Below are positions 1 through 9,273 of a stretch of DNA of 28,574 bases, in pieces. This DNA comes from Flavicella sp963932955 (lineage in GTDB: Bacteria; Bacteroidota; Bacteroidia; Flavobacteriales; Flavobacteriaceae), in NCBI GenBank assembly GCA_963932955.1, contig CAWVRK010000022.1, positions 1 to 28,574 of the forward strand. Reading direction: 5' to 3'. How positions within the stretch are numbered: the first letter of the stretch is position 1; every line of letters begins with the position of its first letter. The notes under the pieces are model-generated. The model was not told where the DNA came from. It did not search any database and saw only the letters and a list, made by a program, of their open reading frames with translations. Position numbers and translations under genes: made by a program.

Positions 1-1271
1 GTCCAGTAATCAAGGTGCAATTTTGTATATCCAGAGACATCTGATTGAGTATATTCAAGTCCTTGGTAATTCAAATCTTTGTATTGCAACACTTCATTTC
101 CTGCATACGTTTCTATCGTAGCATCCGTTCCTTGACCCCAGTCTGGATCGAAATTGGATCCTGCCAAATCTGTATATGCATCACTAAAGATAGAAAGTAC
201 ATCTGCTTGCGCCGCAGTAGGTGCAACTGGCGCATCTGTTGGCCCCTCAAATACAGGTTCCTCTCCTTCAGGAGCACATCCATTTGCTCCTGTTCCAGCT
301 TCTTCTGGGCACTCATCATTGATGTCCAATACACCATCTGCATCCCCATCTGTCTGTGGAATTTCTGCTTCTTCAGATCCAACTTTAGCTAGGATGAAAT
401 ACCAGTAAGCATTTTCTCCATCTAAACCGCCTGCATTAGCAACAGCAATTCTCAAGCTCAACACATTCTCAGTCAGAGAGACAATATCGTATGTTCTTGA
501 TGAAGGAGCACCTGTAGCATCGGCTAATTCAACTCCATTAGCTACTTTCTTGATCCCTAAATAAGATCCTTGACCATTTAATTTAACTGTACCTTTTTCA
601 ACATCATGAATCCAGTTTGCTTCAATTGATCCATCATAAGGAGCAAATGCGTCTACACATTGAGTTCCACTGAATTCAGTCCATGTTGTGTCACCCACAT
701 CATTTTTAAATGATTTGTCAGCGCTAAATACATATTTGTCATCAAAAAAGCACGCTCTTGTACCGACATCTTGAAGATTATTTGCCCACCAATTGCCGTT
801 GGCTGCAGGGTCATCAGATGAAGCGACCATCATGGCATCCGGATTTGGCCACATAACCCATTCTCCTATTAACAAAGAAGCTTCTCCTTCAGTATAGGTT
901 ACCATTACGTCTGCTGAATATGCTACAGGATCTTTGCCTGTTGCAGTTGCTGTTACAGTTATGTTGTATGTTGCATCTTCATCTGGATAGTCATACATGA
1001 TTCCTGTTCCTAAACTTGCTTTGGTATCGTCTCCATCTGCAGCTGCTGGATCATTGAAATCGATTGAATAACTTGTTCCTCCTGATGAAGTTGGCGTTAC
1101 TGTTATTTCCGTTCCATCTCCTCCTGCAGTTGAAGTGAAGTTTACATTGGTAATTTCAGCAGTGCTTCCGCCACCGCCACCGTCTCCGACATTTGTGTCG
1201 TCGTCATCGCTACAAGCGATAGTCATTCCTAGTCCCAATAGGACAAATAATCCTTTTTTTAGTAAATTCAT
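1..1271 (-). CDS. Surface lipoprotein of a polysaccharide utilisation locus (SusE-position, partial, C-terminus missing)
   Basis: The frame is open from an ATG at 1271 to the window edge, giving 423 codons with no stop, so the C-terminus is missing. The N-terminus is a lipoprotein signal with lipobox Cys20 (GMTIAC). It is followed by an acidic SDDDD stretch, which resembles the surface lipoprotein export signal described in Flavobacteriaceae, so exposure on the cell surface is likely. After a Gly-rich linker, residues of about 38-125 look like a PKD/Ig-type beta-sandwich. A central domain contains many Trp and Asp residues. Around residues 305-330 there is a Ca-binding thrombospondin-type-3-like segment (DGDADGVLDINDEC). 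A further domain that may bind carbohydrate begins near residue 340. It lies 72 bases downstream of susD on the same strand, the usual position of a SusE/SGBP glycan-binding protein. The binding role is inferred from position and architecture. It could instead be an enzyme, because a catalytic domain might lie beyond base 1. Confidence 0.75.
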   Translation of the reverse strand, partial: MNLLKKGLFVLLGLGMTIACSDDDDTNVGDGGGGGSTAEITNVNFTSTAGGDGTEITVTPTSSGGTSYSIDFNDPAAADGDDTKASLGTGIMYDYPDEDATYNITVTATATGKDPVAYSADVMVTYTEGEASLLIGEWVMWPNPDAMMVASSDDPAANGNWWANNLQDVGTRACFFDDKYVFSADKSFKNDVGDTTWTEFSGTQCVDAFAPYDGSIEANWIHDVEKGTVKLNGQGSYLGIKKVANGVELADATGAPSSRTYDIVSLTENVLSLRIAVANAGGLDGENAYWYFILAKVGSEEAEIPQTDGDADGVLDINDECPEEAGTGANGCAPEGEEPVFEGPTDAPVAPTAAQADVLSIFSDAYTDLAGSNFDPDWGQGTDATIETYAGNEVLQYKDLNYQGLEYTQSDVSGYTKLHLDYW

Positions 1272-1343
1272 AGTTTTTGATTTTAGTTTAATATTCATTT
1301 TAGTTATTCGTGTTAATTCTTATTTGAGGCACTCACCGTGTAA

Positions 1344-2936
1344 TTAATAGCCTGGGTTTTGCCCCCATGTATTAATTGCATTGGCTAGGTTCAGCTCTAC
1401 CAAAGGAATCGGAAAAATTTCATTTTTCCCTACAGTATAGTTGATTTTTCTGTCATTTAATCTGTTTATTCTGTCCTCTTCACTTTCTTCATCATCTATT
1501 GGTTCTGCATCAATACTAGCATTGTATGCGTCAAATGCAGCTTCTGCTTTTCCAGTACGAACCAAGTCAAAGAAGCGGTGTCCTTCTCCTGCCAATTCTA
1601 ATCGACGTTCCTTATAAATGGCTTCTAACAAATCAGTCTCTCCATCGTACGGATAATTATGAGTGCTGTCACCAAAAGCTCTTTTTCGTACCTTATTCAA
1701 ATGATTGATTGCATTGGCTCCGCTACTTTGCGCTTCTGCTTCTGCAGCCATTAGTAGTACATCTGCGTAGCGAATCACTCTGTAGTTGTTTTGGTAACTT
1801 ACGGGGTCAGTTGATACAGTTGGTTCACTTTTTGTAACAAGATATTTTTTATTGTAGTACCCTGAATTTTCACGACTTTCTCCATATTTGTTTTTTGCTG
1901 GAGCATAAATAGTGACATTTCTTCTTTTGTCATTATTTGTGTATGCAGCATAAAGGTTTTTGCTTATGATGTTAATTCCCCAACCTTCTTTGAAAGTACT
2001 TCCTGTAAGTGGAGATCTTGGCCCATTGCTTTGAGGCATATAGTTTCCAGCACTGCAATGCAAACAGTCCCAGTTATTTCCAACCACTCCTGTGTATTGT
2101 ACTTCGAACACAGACTCTTTAGAGTTTTCTCCCGTACGGGTAAATAACGTTGTGTACGCACTTCCCTCTAACAATTCGTAACCTGCGTCACTATCTATCA
2201 CGTTGTTTAACGAAGTTGCAGCCTCTTCATATTTTTCATGGTAAAGGTATGCTTTCCCAAGGAGTGCTTCTGCTGCCCCTTTTGTGATTTTATATACTTC
2301 TGATGAGCTTCTCGTCGTTGGCAAGTTTGGAATTGCTTCTTTGAGGTCTTCTTCAATCAATGCATAAATGGCTTGTTTGCTACCCACTCGAGTCATCGTG
2401 TATTGATCCCCAAATAAAATACGAGTATCTTGAATGCGGTCTACGCCATCTCTCTTTTCTGTTGGTAGAGGTGCGTCTCCAAAAAACTTTGTGAGTTCAA
2501 AAGTAAAATGTGCTCTTAAAAAATAAACTTGAGCAATCAGTTCATCCTTTCCTTCAAATTCTGTTTTGTCTTTGAACTCTAGCACATAGTTTGCCCTGTT
2601 AATTCCTGCATACATCAATTGCCAAATTAACTGGATTTGATCATTGTTGTCTGGACCGTGTTCCATTTTATCAACATATTGCAACGTGGGTTGGTCAAAT
2701 GTATTTGGGTCTCCTCCGGCGATGATATCATCTGAGGCAGTATGTGCTATCATTACATTGAACAAGGTAGTTTGCAACATGTCGTATACTCCAATCAAGG
2801 CTTTTTCATATTCATCTTGAGAGTTAAAATAGTTTTCTGAATTAGGTTGTGTTGGTGTAATATCCACAGTATCGTCACATGCAGATGCCGTAAGGCATAG
2901 AATGAAAATTTGTGTTATTTTTATTATTTTTTTCAT
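1344..2936 (-). CDS. SusD/RagB-family nutrient-binding outer-membrane lipoprotein
   Basis: This 530-residue protein has the normal length of the SusD family. It carries a lipoprotein signal peptide with Cys20 (LTASAC), followed by acidic residues, which fits surface anchoring. The N-terminal region contains the SusD-type segment ending NSENYFNSQDEYEKALIGVYD. The helical TPR-like core and the C-terminal pattern in which RYADVLLMAAEAEA precedes YKERRLELAGEGHRFFDLVR are hallmarks of the RagB/SusD fold. SusD proteins cap the SusC barrel and hand glycan to it. The gene starts 5 bases after the susC stop, so the two are almost certainly co-transcribed and probably translationally coupled. The substrate cannot be told from sequence alone. 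Confidence 0.95.
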   Translation of the reverse strand: MKKIIKITQIFILCLTASACDDTVDITPTQPNSENYFNSQDEYEKALIGVYDMLQTTLFNVMIAHTASDDIIAGGDPNTFDQPTLQYVDKMEHGPDNNDQIQLIWQLMYAGINRANYVLEFKDKTEFEGKDELIAQVYFLRAHFTFELTKFFGDAPLPTEKRDGVDRIQDTRILFGDQYTMTRVGSKQAIYALIEEDLKEAIPNLPTTRSSSEVYKITKGAAEALLGKAYLYHEKYEEAATSLNNVIDSDAGYELLEGSAYTTLFTRTGENSKESVFEVQYTGVVGNNWDCLHCSAGNYMPQSNGPRSPLTGSTFKEGWGINIISKNLYAAYTNNDKRRNVTIYAPAKNKYGESRENSGYYNKKYLVTKSEPTVSTDPVSYQNNYRVIRYADVLLMAAEAEAQSSGANAINHLNKVRKRAFGDSTHNYPYDGETDLLEAIYKERRLELAGEGHRFFDLVRTGKAEAAFDAYNASIDAEPIDDEESEEDRINRLNDRKINYTVGKNEIFPIPLVELNLANAINTWGQNPGY

Positions 2937-2941
2937 TTTGG

Positions 2942-5900
2942 TTAAAAGTTTAAATTGATTCCTAATAAATATGTTTTCGCTACTGGATAAAATCCTTTGT
3001 CTATTCCGGCGCCAATTGGATTTCCACTTCCGGTTGCAGAGGGATCGTATCCTTTATAATTTGTAAATGTGAATAAATTGTTTCCAGATACATATATTCT
3101 GCATTTTCTTATGCCAATTCTATTGGAAAGTCTTTCTGCCAAGGTATAGCCAATTTGTATGTTCTGGATTCTTAAATATGAGGCATCTTCGACAAAATAG
3201 TCTGAAAAATTGTCGTAATTGATAGAGCCACCATTTACAGCTTTGGGTGTTGTATTACTTGGGTTTGATGTTGTCCAGCTATCAAGAACATAAGTTCCTT
3301 TGTTCGAATAAAGGTTTTTTCGTTCATAGTCACGTACTATATCATTTCCAAGAGATGCAAAAGCAGAAGCACTAAAATCAATGTTTTTATAATGGAATCC
3401 TAGGTTCAACCCCATAGTCATATCAGCAATAGGATCTCCAATATAGGTTTTGTCAGCTGCCGAAATTTTACCATCGCCATCAGTATCCACAAATTTCAAA
3501 TCGCCTGGTCCTGCATCTTTGTGAAAGGTGCCTTTTGGGGAGGCTGCATCCAAAGCATCAATTTCTGCTTGATTTTGATAAATACCATTCGTTTTATAGC
3601 CATAAAAATAACCAATAGGCATTCCTGCTTCCATACGAGAAGTTAGTAAGTTCTCACCAACCATGAATGACCCTCCTTCTAAAAACCCTTCCGTGCTTCC
3701 AACATACAGTACTTCATTGTTTAGAGTACTAAAGTTGTAACTCATATTAAAGCCAAAATCATCTGACAGCTCTTTGTTATAAGCAACTAATAATTCAAAA
3801 CCTTTGTTTTCAACATCTCCTGCATTGATAACTGGCGGTGCAGAACCCGGTGCTGCTGCACCTAAAACTCCTGACACATTTGCTTGCACTAATAAATCTT
3901 GCGTTCTTTTAGAGAAAACATCTGCACTAATGCTCAAATCGTCATTGAAAAACTTAGCATCGATTCCAATATTTCCCGTAGTTGTACTTTCCCAACGGAT
4001 TTCAGGGTTTGCTAATTTCCCAATTGCTGTCCCGATAAGAACATCGTCAGCATCCGTTTCATCGTTGTTTGTGTACATTGCTTGACCGTCTAATAAAGAG
4101 ACAAATCTGTTTAGACTAATACGGTCATTCCCTAATGTCCCGTAACTGGCACGTACTTTTAAATAACTGATAACAGAATTGTTGGCTAGAAAATTTTCTT
4201 CTGACACATTCCATCCTATCGAGGCAGAAGGGAAATAACCAAACCTGTTAATTGGACCAAATTTCGAGGAACCATCTCTACGCAGTACAGCAGAGAGTAG
4301 ATATTTTCCTTTGAAGTTGTACTGTACTCGTGAAAAAACCGAAAATAACCTCGTGATGTATCGGTCAGCACCGTCAATTAGTTGCTGTTCGTTAAATCTA
4401 CTTCTGATGTTTTCTGGAGGTATGTAGGCGAAAATTGCGTCTTCAATTGTGTTTCGATTGTTGATCAATCCTCTACCAGATCTCCCCGTATAGCGGCCCT
4501 TAAACTCCATAATTGAAGTTCCTAAAACCACATTCAAGCTATGATTTTCTTTGAATACTTTAGAATAGGTAAGAAAGTTCTCCCATTTGTAATCGTCATA
4601 GATATCGGCATTGTGTGAGATTGCATTTCCGTCGTCCTTTATGATATTAGGATCGTCATCTACGGTACCTTGTTTTCCAGTGCCATAGTTAAATACGGGT
4701 CTAAAAACGTCTGATAGGCTTACTGCATGGTTGAACTGAAACCTAGATTCAGCTTTTAGTCCATCAAGGAGCTCGTAATTAAGTCCAAAAGTTGCAGAAA
4801 TTTTATCTACATGGCTCGTATTGTAAGTATTTTCAATCAAAGCCAGTGGATTGACTACTTCTCTAGCTGAATTCAACGTTTCGCCATAGCCACTTCCAGT
4901 TTCTGTACTGCGCGTCGTGGTGATAGGATCACTATTTAATGCTCCGTACAATACAGATCCAATATATCCCTCAGGCAAGTTGTTTTTTGTTGAACTTGTG
5001 TATATTCCTGTTGCAGAAACTTTTAATTTATCGGAAACATCATACTGCAAACTCGTTCTTGCTGTAGTTCTGTTAAAGTTAGATTTACCGAGTCCCACAA
5101 TTCCATCTTGGTTTAAGTAAGAAGCTCCAAAAGAATACGAGAGTTTTTCAGTCCCTCCACTAAAGTTAACATTAGCATTCTGCATTGGAGCAACATCAAA
5201 AACGGCATCTTGCCAATCTGTATATGTTGTAATTGGATTTAAAACATCGTCTGCAAAAAATGTTAGTCTTGTTCCTGGGACAGTTGCAAACTTTGGATCC
5301 AATCCTCCATTGACGGCAGCTCCATTTACGTAATTTGCATAATCATAGACGTTGTCAATTAAATCTATTTTTTTAGTTGTCGTTTGGTAACCGATGTAAC
5401 TGTCGAAACTGACACGTATGTCAGAATTTTTACGACCTGTTTTTGTCTCGATTAAAATAACTCCATTGGCAGCTAACACTCCATATATACCGGCAGTGGC
5501 ATCTTTCAAGACATTGACACTTTTGATGTCATTTGGGTTGATTACTGAGAGGTCTTCAATGATGTTCCCGTCCACCAATATCAGCGGTCTGCTGTCTCCA
5601 TTGGTAGAGATTCCACGAATTCGAATATTGAGTCCACTTCCGGGAGATCCGGAGGAAGAAGTGATATTCACACCTGAAACTTGTCCTTGTAAGGCCTGCT
5701 CGACACGTACGGGATTTAGTCTTTCTATTACTTTGGAATCTATAACCGAAACAGCTCCTGTAACTTCTTTTTTCGTTTGTGTTCCGTATCCAATTACAAC
5801 GATTTCGTCCAAGGCCGCAGTATTGGGTTTCAATACAATTTGTATAGATTTTTGGTCGGCAAGCACCACTTCTTGCGTTTCAAATCCGATGTAGCTAAAT

Positions 5901-6109
5901 ACAAGAACAGATCCTTTATTTGCTGAGATTTGAAAAATTCCATCAAAATCGGTGGAGGTTCCAGAGTTTTGTCCTTTTAACAGAACGTTAGCCCCTACAA
6001 TTGGAAAGTTGTCTTCGGATGAGAGTACGGTTCCGGTAACTTGGGTTTGTTGCGAGTACATTGTCAATGAAGTGCTCACAAGCAAAAAGAGTAAAAGTCT
6101 GATTTTCAT
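2942..6109 (-). CDS. SusC/RagA-family TonB-dependent outer-membrane transporter
   Basis: The protein has 1055 residues, which is full length for a SusC-type transporter. A Sec signal peptide covers about residues 1-19. Residues 22-95 form a carboxypeptidase-D-like beta-sandwich (VTGTVLSSEDNFPIVGANV). The SusC signature LDEIVVIGYGTQTKKEVTGAV starts at residue 100, and the plug domain runs to about 225 (IRGISTNGDSRPLILVDG; DATAGIYG). The rest is a 22-strand-type barrel, ending in the aromatic terminus INLNF expected for outer-membrane insertion. It imports oligosaccharides delivered by the SusD partner, driven by TonB-ExbBD. A 356-base region separates it from the upstream regulator and probably contains its promoter. 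The leader is A-rich just before the ATG, as usual in Flavobacteriia. No intact TAnnTTTG promoter box was found upstream on this strand. Confidence 0.97.
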   Translation of the reverse strand: MKIRLLLFLLVSTSLTMYSQQTQVTGTVLSSEDNFPIVGANVLLKGQNSGTSTDFDGIFQISANKGSVLVFSYIGFETQEVVLADQKSIQIVLKPNTAALDEIVVIGYGTQTKKEVTGAVSVIDSKVIERLNPVRVEQALQGQVSGVNITSSSGSPGSGLNIRIRGISTNGDSRPLILVDGNIIEDLSVINPNDIKSVNVLKDATAGIYGVLAANGVILIETKTGRKNSDIRVSFDSYIGYQTTTKKIDLIDNVYDYANYVNGAAVNGGLDPKFATVPGTRLTFFADDVLNPITTYTDWQDAVFDVAPMQNANVNFSGGTEKLSYSFGASYLNQDGIVGLGKSNFNRTTARTSLQYDVSDKLKVSATGIYTSSTKNNLPEGYIGSVLYGALNSDPITTTRSTETGSGYGETLNSAREVVNPLALIENTYNTSHVDKISATFGLNYELLDGLKAESRFQFNHAVSLSDVFRPVFNYGTGKQGTVDDDPNIIKDDGNAISHNADIYDDYKWENFLTYSKVFKENHSLNVVLGTSIMEFKGRYTGRSGRGLINNRNTIEDAIFAYIPPENIRSRFNEQQLIDGADRYITRLFSVFSRVQYNFKGKYLLSAVLRRDGSSKFGPINRFGYFPSASIGWNVSEENFLANNSVISYLKVRASYGTLGNDRISLNRFVSLLDGQAMYTNNDETDADDVLIGTAIGKLANPEIRWESTTTGNIGIDAKFFNDDLSISADVFSKRTQDLLVQANVSGVLGAAAPGSAPPVINAGDVENKGFELLVAYNKELSDDFGFNMSYNFSTLNNEVLYVGSTEGFLEGGSFMVGENLLTSRMEAGMPIGYFYGYKTNGIYQNQAEIDALDAASPKGTFHKDAGPGDLKFVDTDGDGKISAADKTYIGDPIADMTMGLNLGFHYKNIDFSASAFASLGNDIVRDYERKNLYSNKGTYVLDSWTTSNPSNTTPKAVNGGSINYDNFSDYFVEDASYLRIQNIQIGYTLAERLSNRIGIRKCRIYVSGNNLFTFTNYKGYDPSATGSGNPIGAGIDKGFYPVAKTYLLGINLNF

Positions 6110-6465
6110 TTTTTCTTGTTTAAGTTTGTTTTTTTTAGAACTTACTATTTGGTGAATTAATTCACAGATTAAATCCGTGTCATTTTATTAGTTGGTTAAG
6201 ACTAAAATTTTTTGTCAGGACATGCAATCCTAGAGAAATAACCGGTCTCCTAAATTAAGAAGGTTCAAGAATACTAACTAAAATAAAAACTGTACACTAG
6301 CACTACATTTAGTTGACTCAAGGCAAAGCCCTCTATTTCACGTGTAAACCCAATAAAAACAAAGGATAAAACGCTTTAATTCAGGACAAACCCAATTCTT
6401 CGACACTTCAACAAGTAAGGCTTCGTACAGTAAATGTTAAGCCAATAGCAACAGCAACAGGTTTT
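6110..6465 (-). other. 356-base leader/control region of the susC-susD operon
   Basis: No gene is supported here. Reading toward susC, the region holds a TGTACA word (6291-6296), an inverted repeat TTAGT-N8-ACTAA (6188-6205), a perfect 14-bp palindrome (6150-6163) and an A-rich leader directly before the susC ATG. The three CAAA words on the plus strand were checked and none completes the CAAAnnTA complement of the canonical Bacteroidetes -7 box. The promoter may therefore depend on an activator or an alternative sigma factor. That last point is inference. Confidence 0.5.
6150..6163. promoter_or_regulatory. Perfect 14-bp palindrome, candidate operator in the susC leader
   Basis: GTGAATTAATTCAC reads the same on both strands with no mismatch, and it lies 40 bases before the susC start codon. 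A symmetric site of this size suits a dimeric helix-turn-helix protein. The binding protein is unknown. The neighbouring LuxR-type regulator is one possibility and a catabolite-type global regulator is another. The sequence could also form a short RNA hairpin in the leader. Confidence 0.4.
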
Positions 6466-9273
6466 CTAAATATCGAGTATATGGTGGATCAAATTCACCT
6501 TTGTTCCCAATTCCATCTTTTTTCGAAGGCGGTACCTTTTTATTTCAACACTTTTATGTGAAATGTTGAGCAAGGGTGCAATTTCCTTTGAGGACAAATT
6601 CAAACGCAGGTAGGCACAAAGTCGTAAGTCATTTGGTGTGAGGGATGGATGCTTTTCTTTCACCTTCTTTAAAAAGTCTTTGTCTGCATTGTTGAAAGCC
6701 TCTTGAAATAACTCCCAGTCACTGTTGACATTTAAGTTTTTGTCAATGATTTTTATCACGGGCTTGATCATTTCATTGTCCTTTAATTCTATCAATTCTT
6801 TTTTGATGGTGTTCAAGAATTCATTCTTTTTAATAATACTCATTGTAGAGGCGGCCAATTCCCTATTTTTACTTTCGATATCGTCTCTCAGTTTGTCATT
6901 TTTAAGTTTCATGATAACCTTTTCATTCTCTAGTTGAGTTTTTTCAAACTCGCTCTGCTTCTTTTTAATGAGGTTTTCTTCTTGCTTTCTATAGTAGTTT
7001 TTATTGACGGTATGAACTGTAAAAATAATACCCATAAAAAGGAGGCTGTAACTTGCAATCATAAGATTGGACAAGTACCAAGGGCGGCCAATTTTAAATG
7101 TGAAAGTAGCTGTATTAGAAGTTTCATGGTTCGCTATTTTAGCCTTGACATAAAACGTGTATTCCCCAAAAGGTAAATTTGTAAAGGACGCCTTTGACTC
7201 ACTTGACCAATCGCTCCATTTTTGATACAAGCCTTTTAATTTGTATCGGTATTTGACCTCACTGTATTTTTCATAAACAGGGACGCTAAAATGAAAACCT
7301 ATGCTGTTTTCGGCGTATTCAAATGCATCCTCTTTAAGAGAAGCATTTGTTTTTTTTCCTCCTAGAGGCCCTTTTGTTATTGTGTTTATTTGGATGTCAT
7401 GGGTTTTGTCTTTTAGGCCGTCCGTATCTAAAATCAAATACCCGTTTGAGGTTCCTATCAGGTAGGTATTGTCTTTCAAGTGCGTGAGGTTTTCATAGCC
7501 AAAATAATTGCCTCTTATCGAAGCAAGCATTGCAACTTTTGTAGTTTGTGGTAGTTTGTTTAGTTTTCCGGGTTGCAGATAAACGATGTTTTTGTCTGTA
7601 AAACCCCACAGCCTTTTGTTTTTTGTCACAATCAATTTTCCAGAGACAAAGGTTTCGTCTTTTAACAAAGCTTTCGTCAAAACACTGTCTTTTACGAAGG
7701 ATTCTTGGTAGTAGTCATAAGTAAACAGCCCTTCTTCCAAGCTGTACAACAAATCGCCTCTGTATTTGATCAAGCTGGATTTCTTTCCCTTGCTCATTTT
7801 TTCTATAGAAAGCTCTAAAACCTTGGTAAATTCTTTGTTTATTTTTAATTTAAAAACCCCTTTGTGTTCATGACTCACAAAAAGTTTATTTTCGGAAGCA
7901 AGCTCAAAAAAACGACATGAATTTTCAAATCCTTCAATTTTATTTCTCACACCCCAGGCACCCTTTTTCTTCTCCAGCACATACAAGCCATTGTAGTTTC
8001 CTTGCAAGAGCAGTTCATTCGAGATGGAAATTTTCTTCAAATCCCAGGTGCCGGGGACTGATGCAATCAAAGTTGCAAGTCCGTTTTCGATGAGAAAGGT
8101 TCCTGAATTGTGACCACAAAAAAGCGCGTCTTTTATCTTTTTCAAACACCAAACTTGTCCTTTGGTTCCTTGAATGAAATTGAAATCGTCAGAACTGTCA
8201 ACGCCTCTGTAAAACAACCCTTGATTGGTGCCTAGGTATAAATTGTCATTGTAAATCACAGAGGTATAGACGGCTCCAAGTTTCCCGTTCAAATCATTGA
8301 ACGCCTTAAAAGGGGAGTTGAAATTCAACACACTGATCCCATTGTCCAATCCGAGCCAGATGTTTTGATCTTTGTCCTCGTATATGGATAGCACGGTATT
8401 GTTGTTCAATCCTTTCTCTTGGTTGATGTGCTGTAAGATGCGTCCTTCTTTGTTGAGATGAAAGATCCCATTTGAAATGGTTCCGATTACAAGGCTTCCG
8501 TCGGAGAGTTGTTTGCTGCTGTAAATTGTGGTTTTGGAAAGGGTGGATTCGCTTTTAGGACGCCATTTTTCAAGTGTTTTTCCTTGAAGAACATAAAAGC
8601 CATCTTGTCGCGTGGCCAAGATAAGTGTTTCTTCTAAGCGATATATGTTAACGATGATGTTGTTTTTAAGCGGCATTTCTTTAGAGACCAAAACTTCTTC
8701 GCCATTTTCAATCTTGTAGAGGCCGTCATTTATTTTTTGGTAATAAATGGTGTTTTCGACTTTGAAAATTTTTTCTAGCACGCTTTCCGAATCGATGATT
8801 TTAAAAGTCTCCTGTTCAGTGTCGTATATATAGATGCGTTTTAAAGACTGGAACAACACCCATTTTTCATAATCGACGATTCCCCAAAACTCCTCGTCCT
8901 CCAACATTGGTGTTTTTAGTTTGTTGCTAATGGATGTATAATTCAATTTTCCAAACGCATCTTTTTTCCAAAACCCAAATTCCATGTGGCAACCTGTAAA
9001 AACAAGGGAATCAATCACTTTGACAGATCTCATGATGGAATTGTTCGGCGACTTATACAATTGCCAGTAAGCACCGTTGAATTCTAAAAGCCCTTCATTG
9101 TTGGCAAAATAAAGTTGTTTTTGGAGGCCTTGCGAAATTTTCCAATTTTGATTTCCAGCACCGTATGTTTTCGGTGTATAGTTTTGAATTGGTGAAATTT
9201 CTTGTCCGAAAGCAGAAAGACAACACGGAAGGGCAAAGTAAAAGGCGCATTGTAAAGTTCGAAAGAGCTTCAT
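6466..9273 (-). CDS. Membrane-spanning Y_Y_Y / LuxR-type HTH transcriptional regulator of the PUL
   Basis: This 935-residue protein has a signal peptide (about 1-24) and then a periplasmic sensor made of propeller-type repeats; NNTVLSIYEDKDQNIWLGLD at 291-310 is a typical Reg_prop motif. A Y_Y_Y domain covers about 660-728 (KYRYKLKGLYQKWSDWS). One transmembrane helix lies at about 733-755, followed by a cytoplasmic coiled coil at 757-830. The C-terminal GerE/LuxR-type helix-turn-helix covers about 876-925 (LTPNDLRLCAYLRLNLSSKE, then SHKSVEIKRYRLRKKM). There is no histidine kinase or receiver domain, so it is a one-component version of the hybrid two-component regulators known from Bacteroides. 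It is encoded immediately upstream of susC on the same strand and most likely senses a glycan breakdown product and activates the operon. Family and topology are clear from sequence; the ligand and targets are inferred. Confidence 0.9.
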   Translation of the reverse strand: MKLFRTLQCAFYFALPCCLSAFGQEISPIQNYTPKTYGAGNQNWKISQGLQKQLYFANNEGLLEFNGAYWQLYKSPNNSIMRSVKVIDSLVFTGCHMEFGFWKKDAFGKLNYTSISNKLKTPMLEDEEFWGIVDYEKWVLFQSLKRIYIYDTEQETFKIIDSESVLEKIFKVENTIYYQKINDGLYKIENGEEVLVSKEMPLKNNIIVNIYRLEETLILATRQDGFYVLQGKTLEKWRPKSESTLSKTTIYSSKQLSDGSLVIGTISNGIFHLNKEGRILQHINQEKGLNNNTVLSIYEDKDQNIWLGLDNGISVLNFNSPFKAFNDLNGKLGAVYTSVIYNDNLYLGTNQGLFYRGVDSSDDFNFIQGTKGQVWCLKKIKDALFCGHNSGTFLIENGLATLIASVPGTWDLKKISISNELLLQGNYNGLYVLEKKKGAWGVRNKIEGFENSCRFFELASENKLFVSHEHKGVFKLKINKEFTKVLELSIEKMSKGKKSSLIKYRGDLLYSLEEGLFTYDYYQESFVKDSVLTKALLKDETFVSGKLIVTKNKRLWGFTDKNIVYLQPGKLNKLPQTTKVAMLASIRGNYFGYENLTHLKDNTYLIGTSNGYLILDTDGLKDKTHDIQINTITKGPLGGKKTNASLKEDAFEYAENSIGFHFSVPVYEKYSEVKYRYKLKGLYQKWSDWSSESKASFTNLPFGEYTFYVKAKIANHETSNTATFTFKIGRPWYLSNLMIASYSLLFMGIIFTVHTVNKNYYRKQEENLIKKKQSEFEKTQLENEKVIMKLKNDKLRDDIESKNRELAASTMSIIKKNEFLNTIKKELIELKDNEMIKPVIKIIDKNLNVNSDWELFQEAFNNADKDFLKKVKEKHPSLTPNDLRLCAYLRLNLSSKEIAPLLNISHKSVEIKRYRLRKKMELGTKVNLIHHILDI

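Noticed and set aside
1135..1347. Plus-strand frame with a proline run (PPPPPSP)
   Set aside because: The prolines are the reverse strand of the Gly-rich linker of the surface lipoprotein, so it is a shadow.
5418..5894. 158-codon open frame on the plus strand inside susC
   Set aside because: It is wholly antisense to a clear SusC plug region, has no recognisable domain and shows the composition of a reverse-strand shadow.
6117..6125. TAAGTTTG on the plus strand just before susC
   Set aside because: It matches a promoter box but points away from susC toward the back of the regulator gene, where no plus-strand gene exists; likely chance in AT-rich DNA.
6352..6375. CAAAGGATA near 6360 as a susC promoter box
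   Set aside because: The spacing between the two halves is 3 bases instead of 2, and no -33 element was found, so it is not called.
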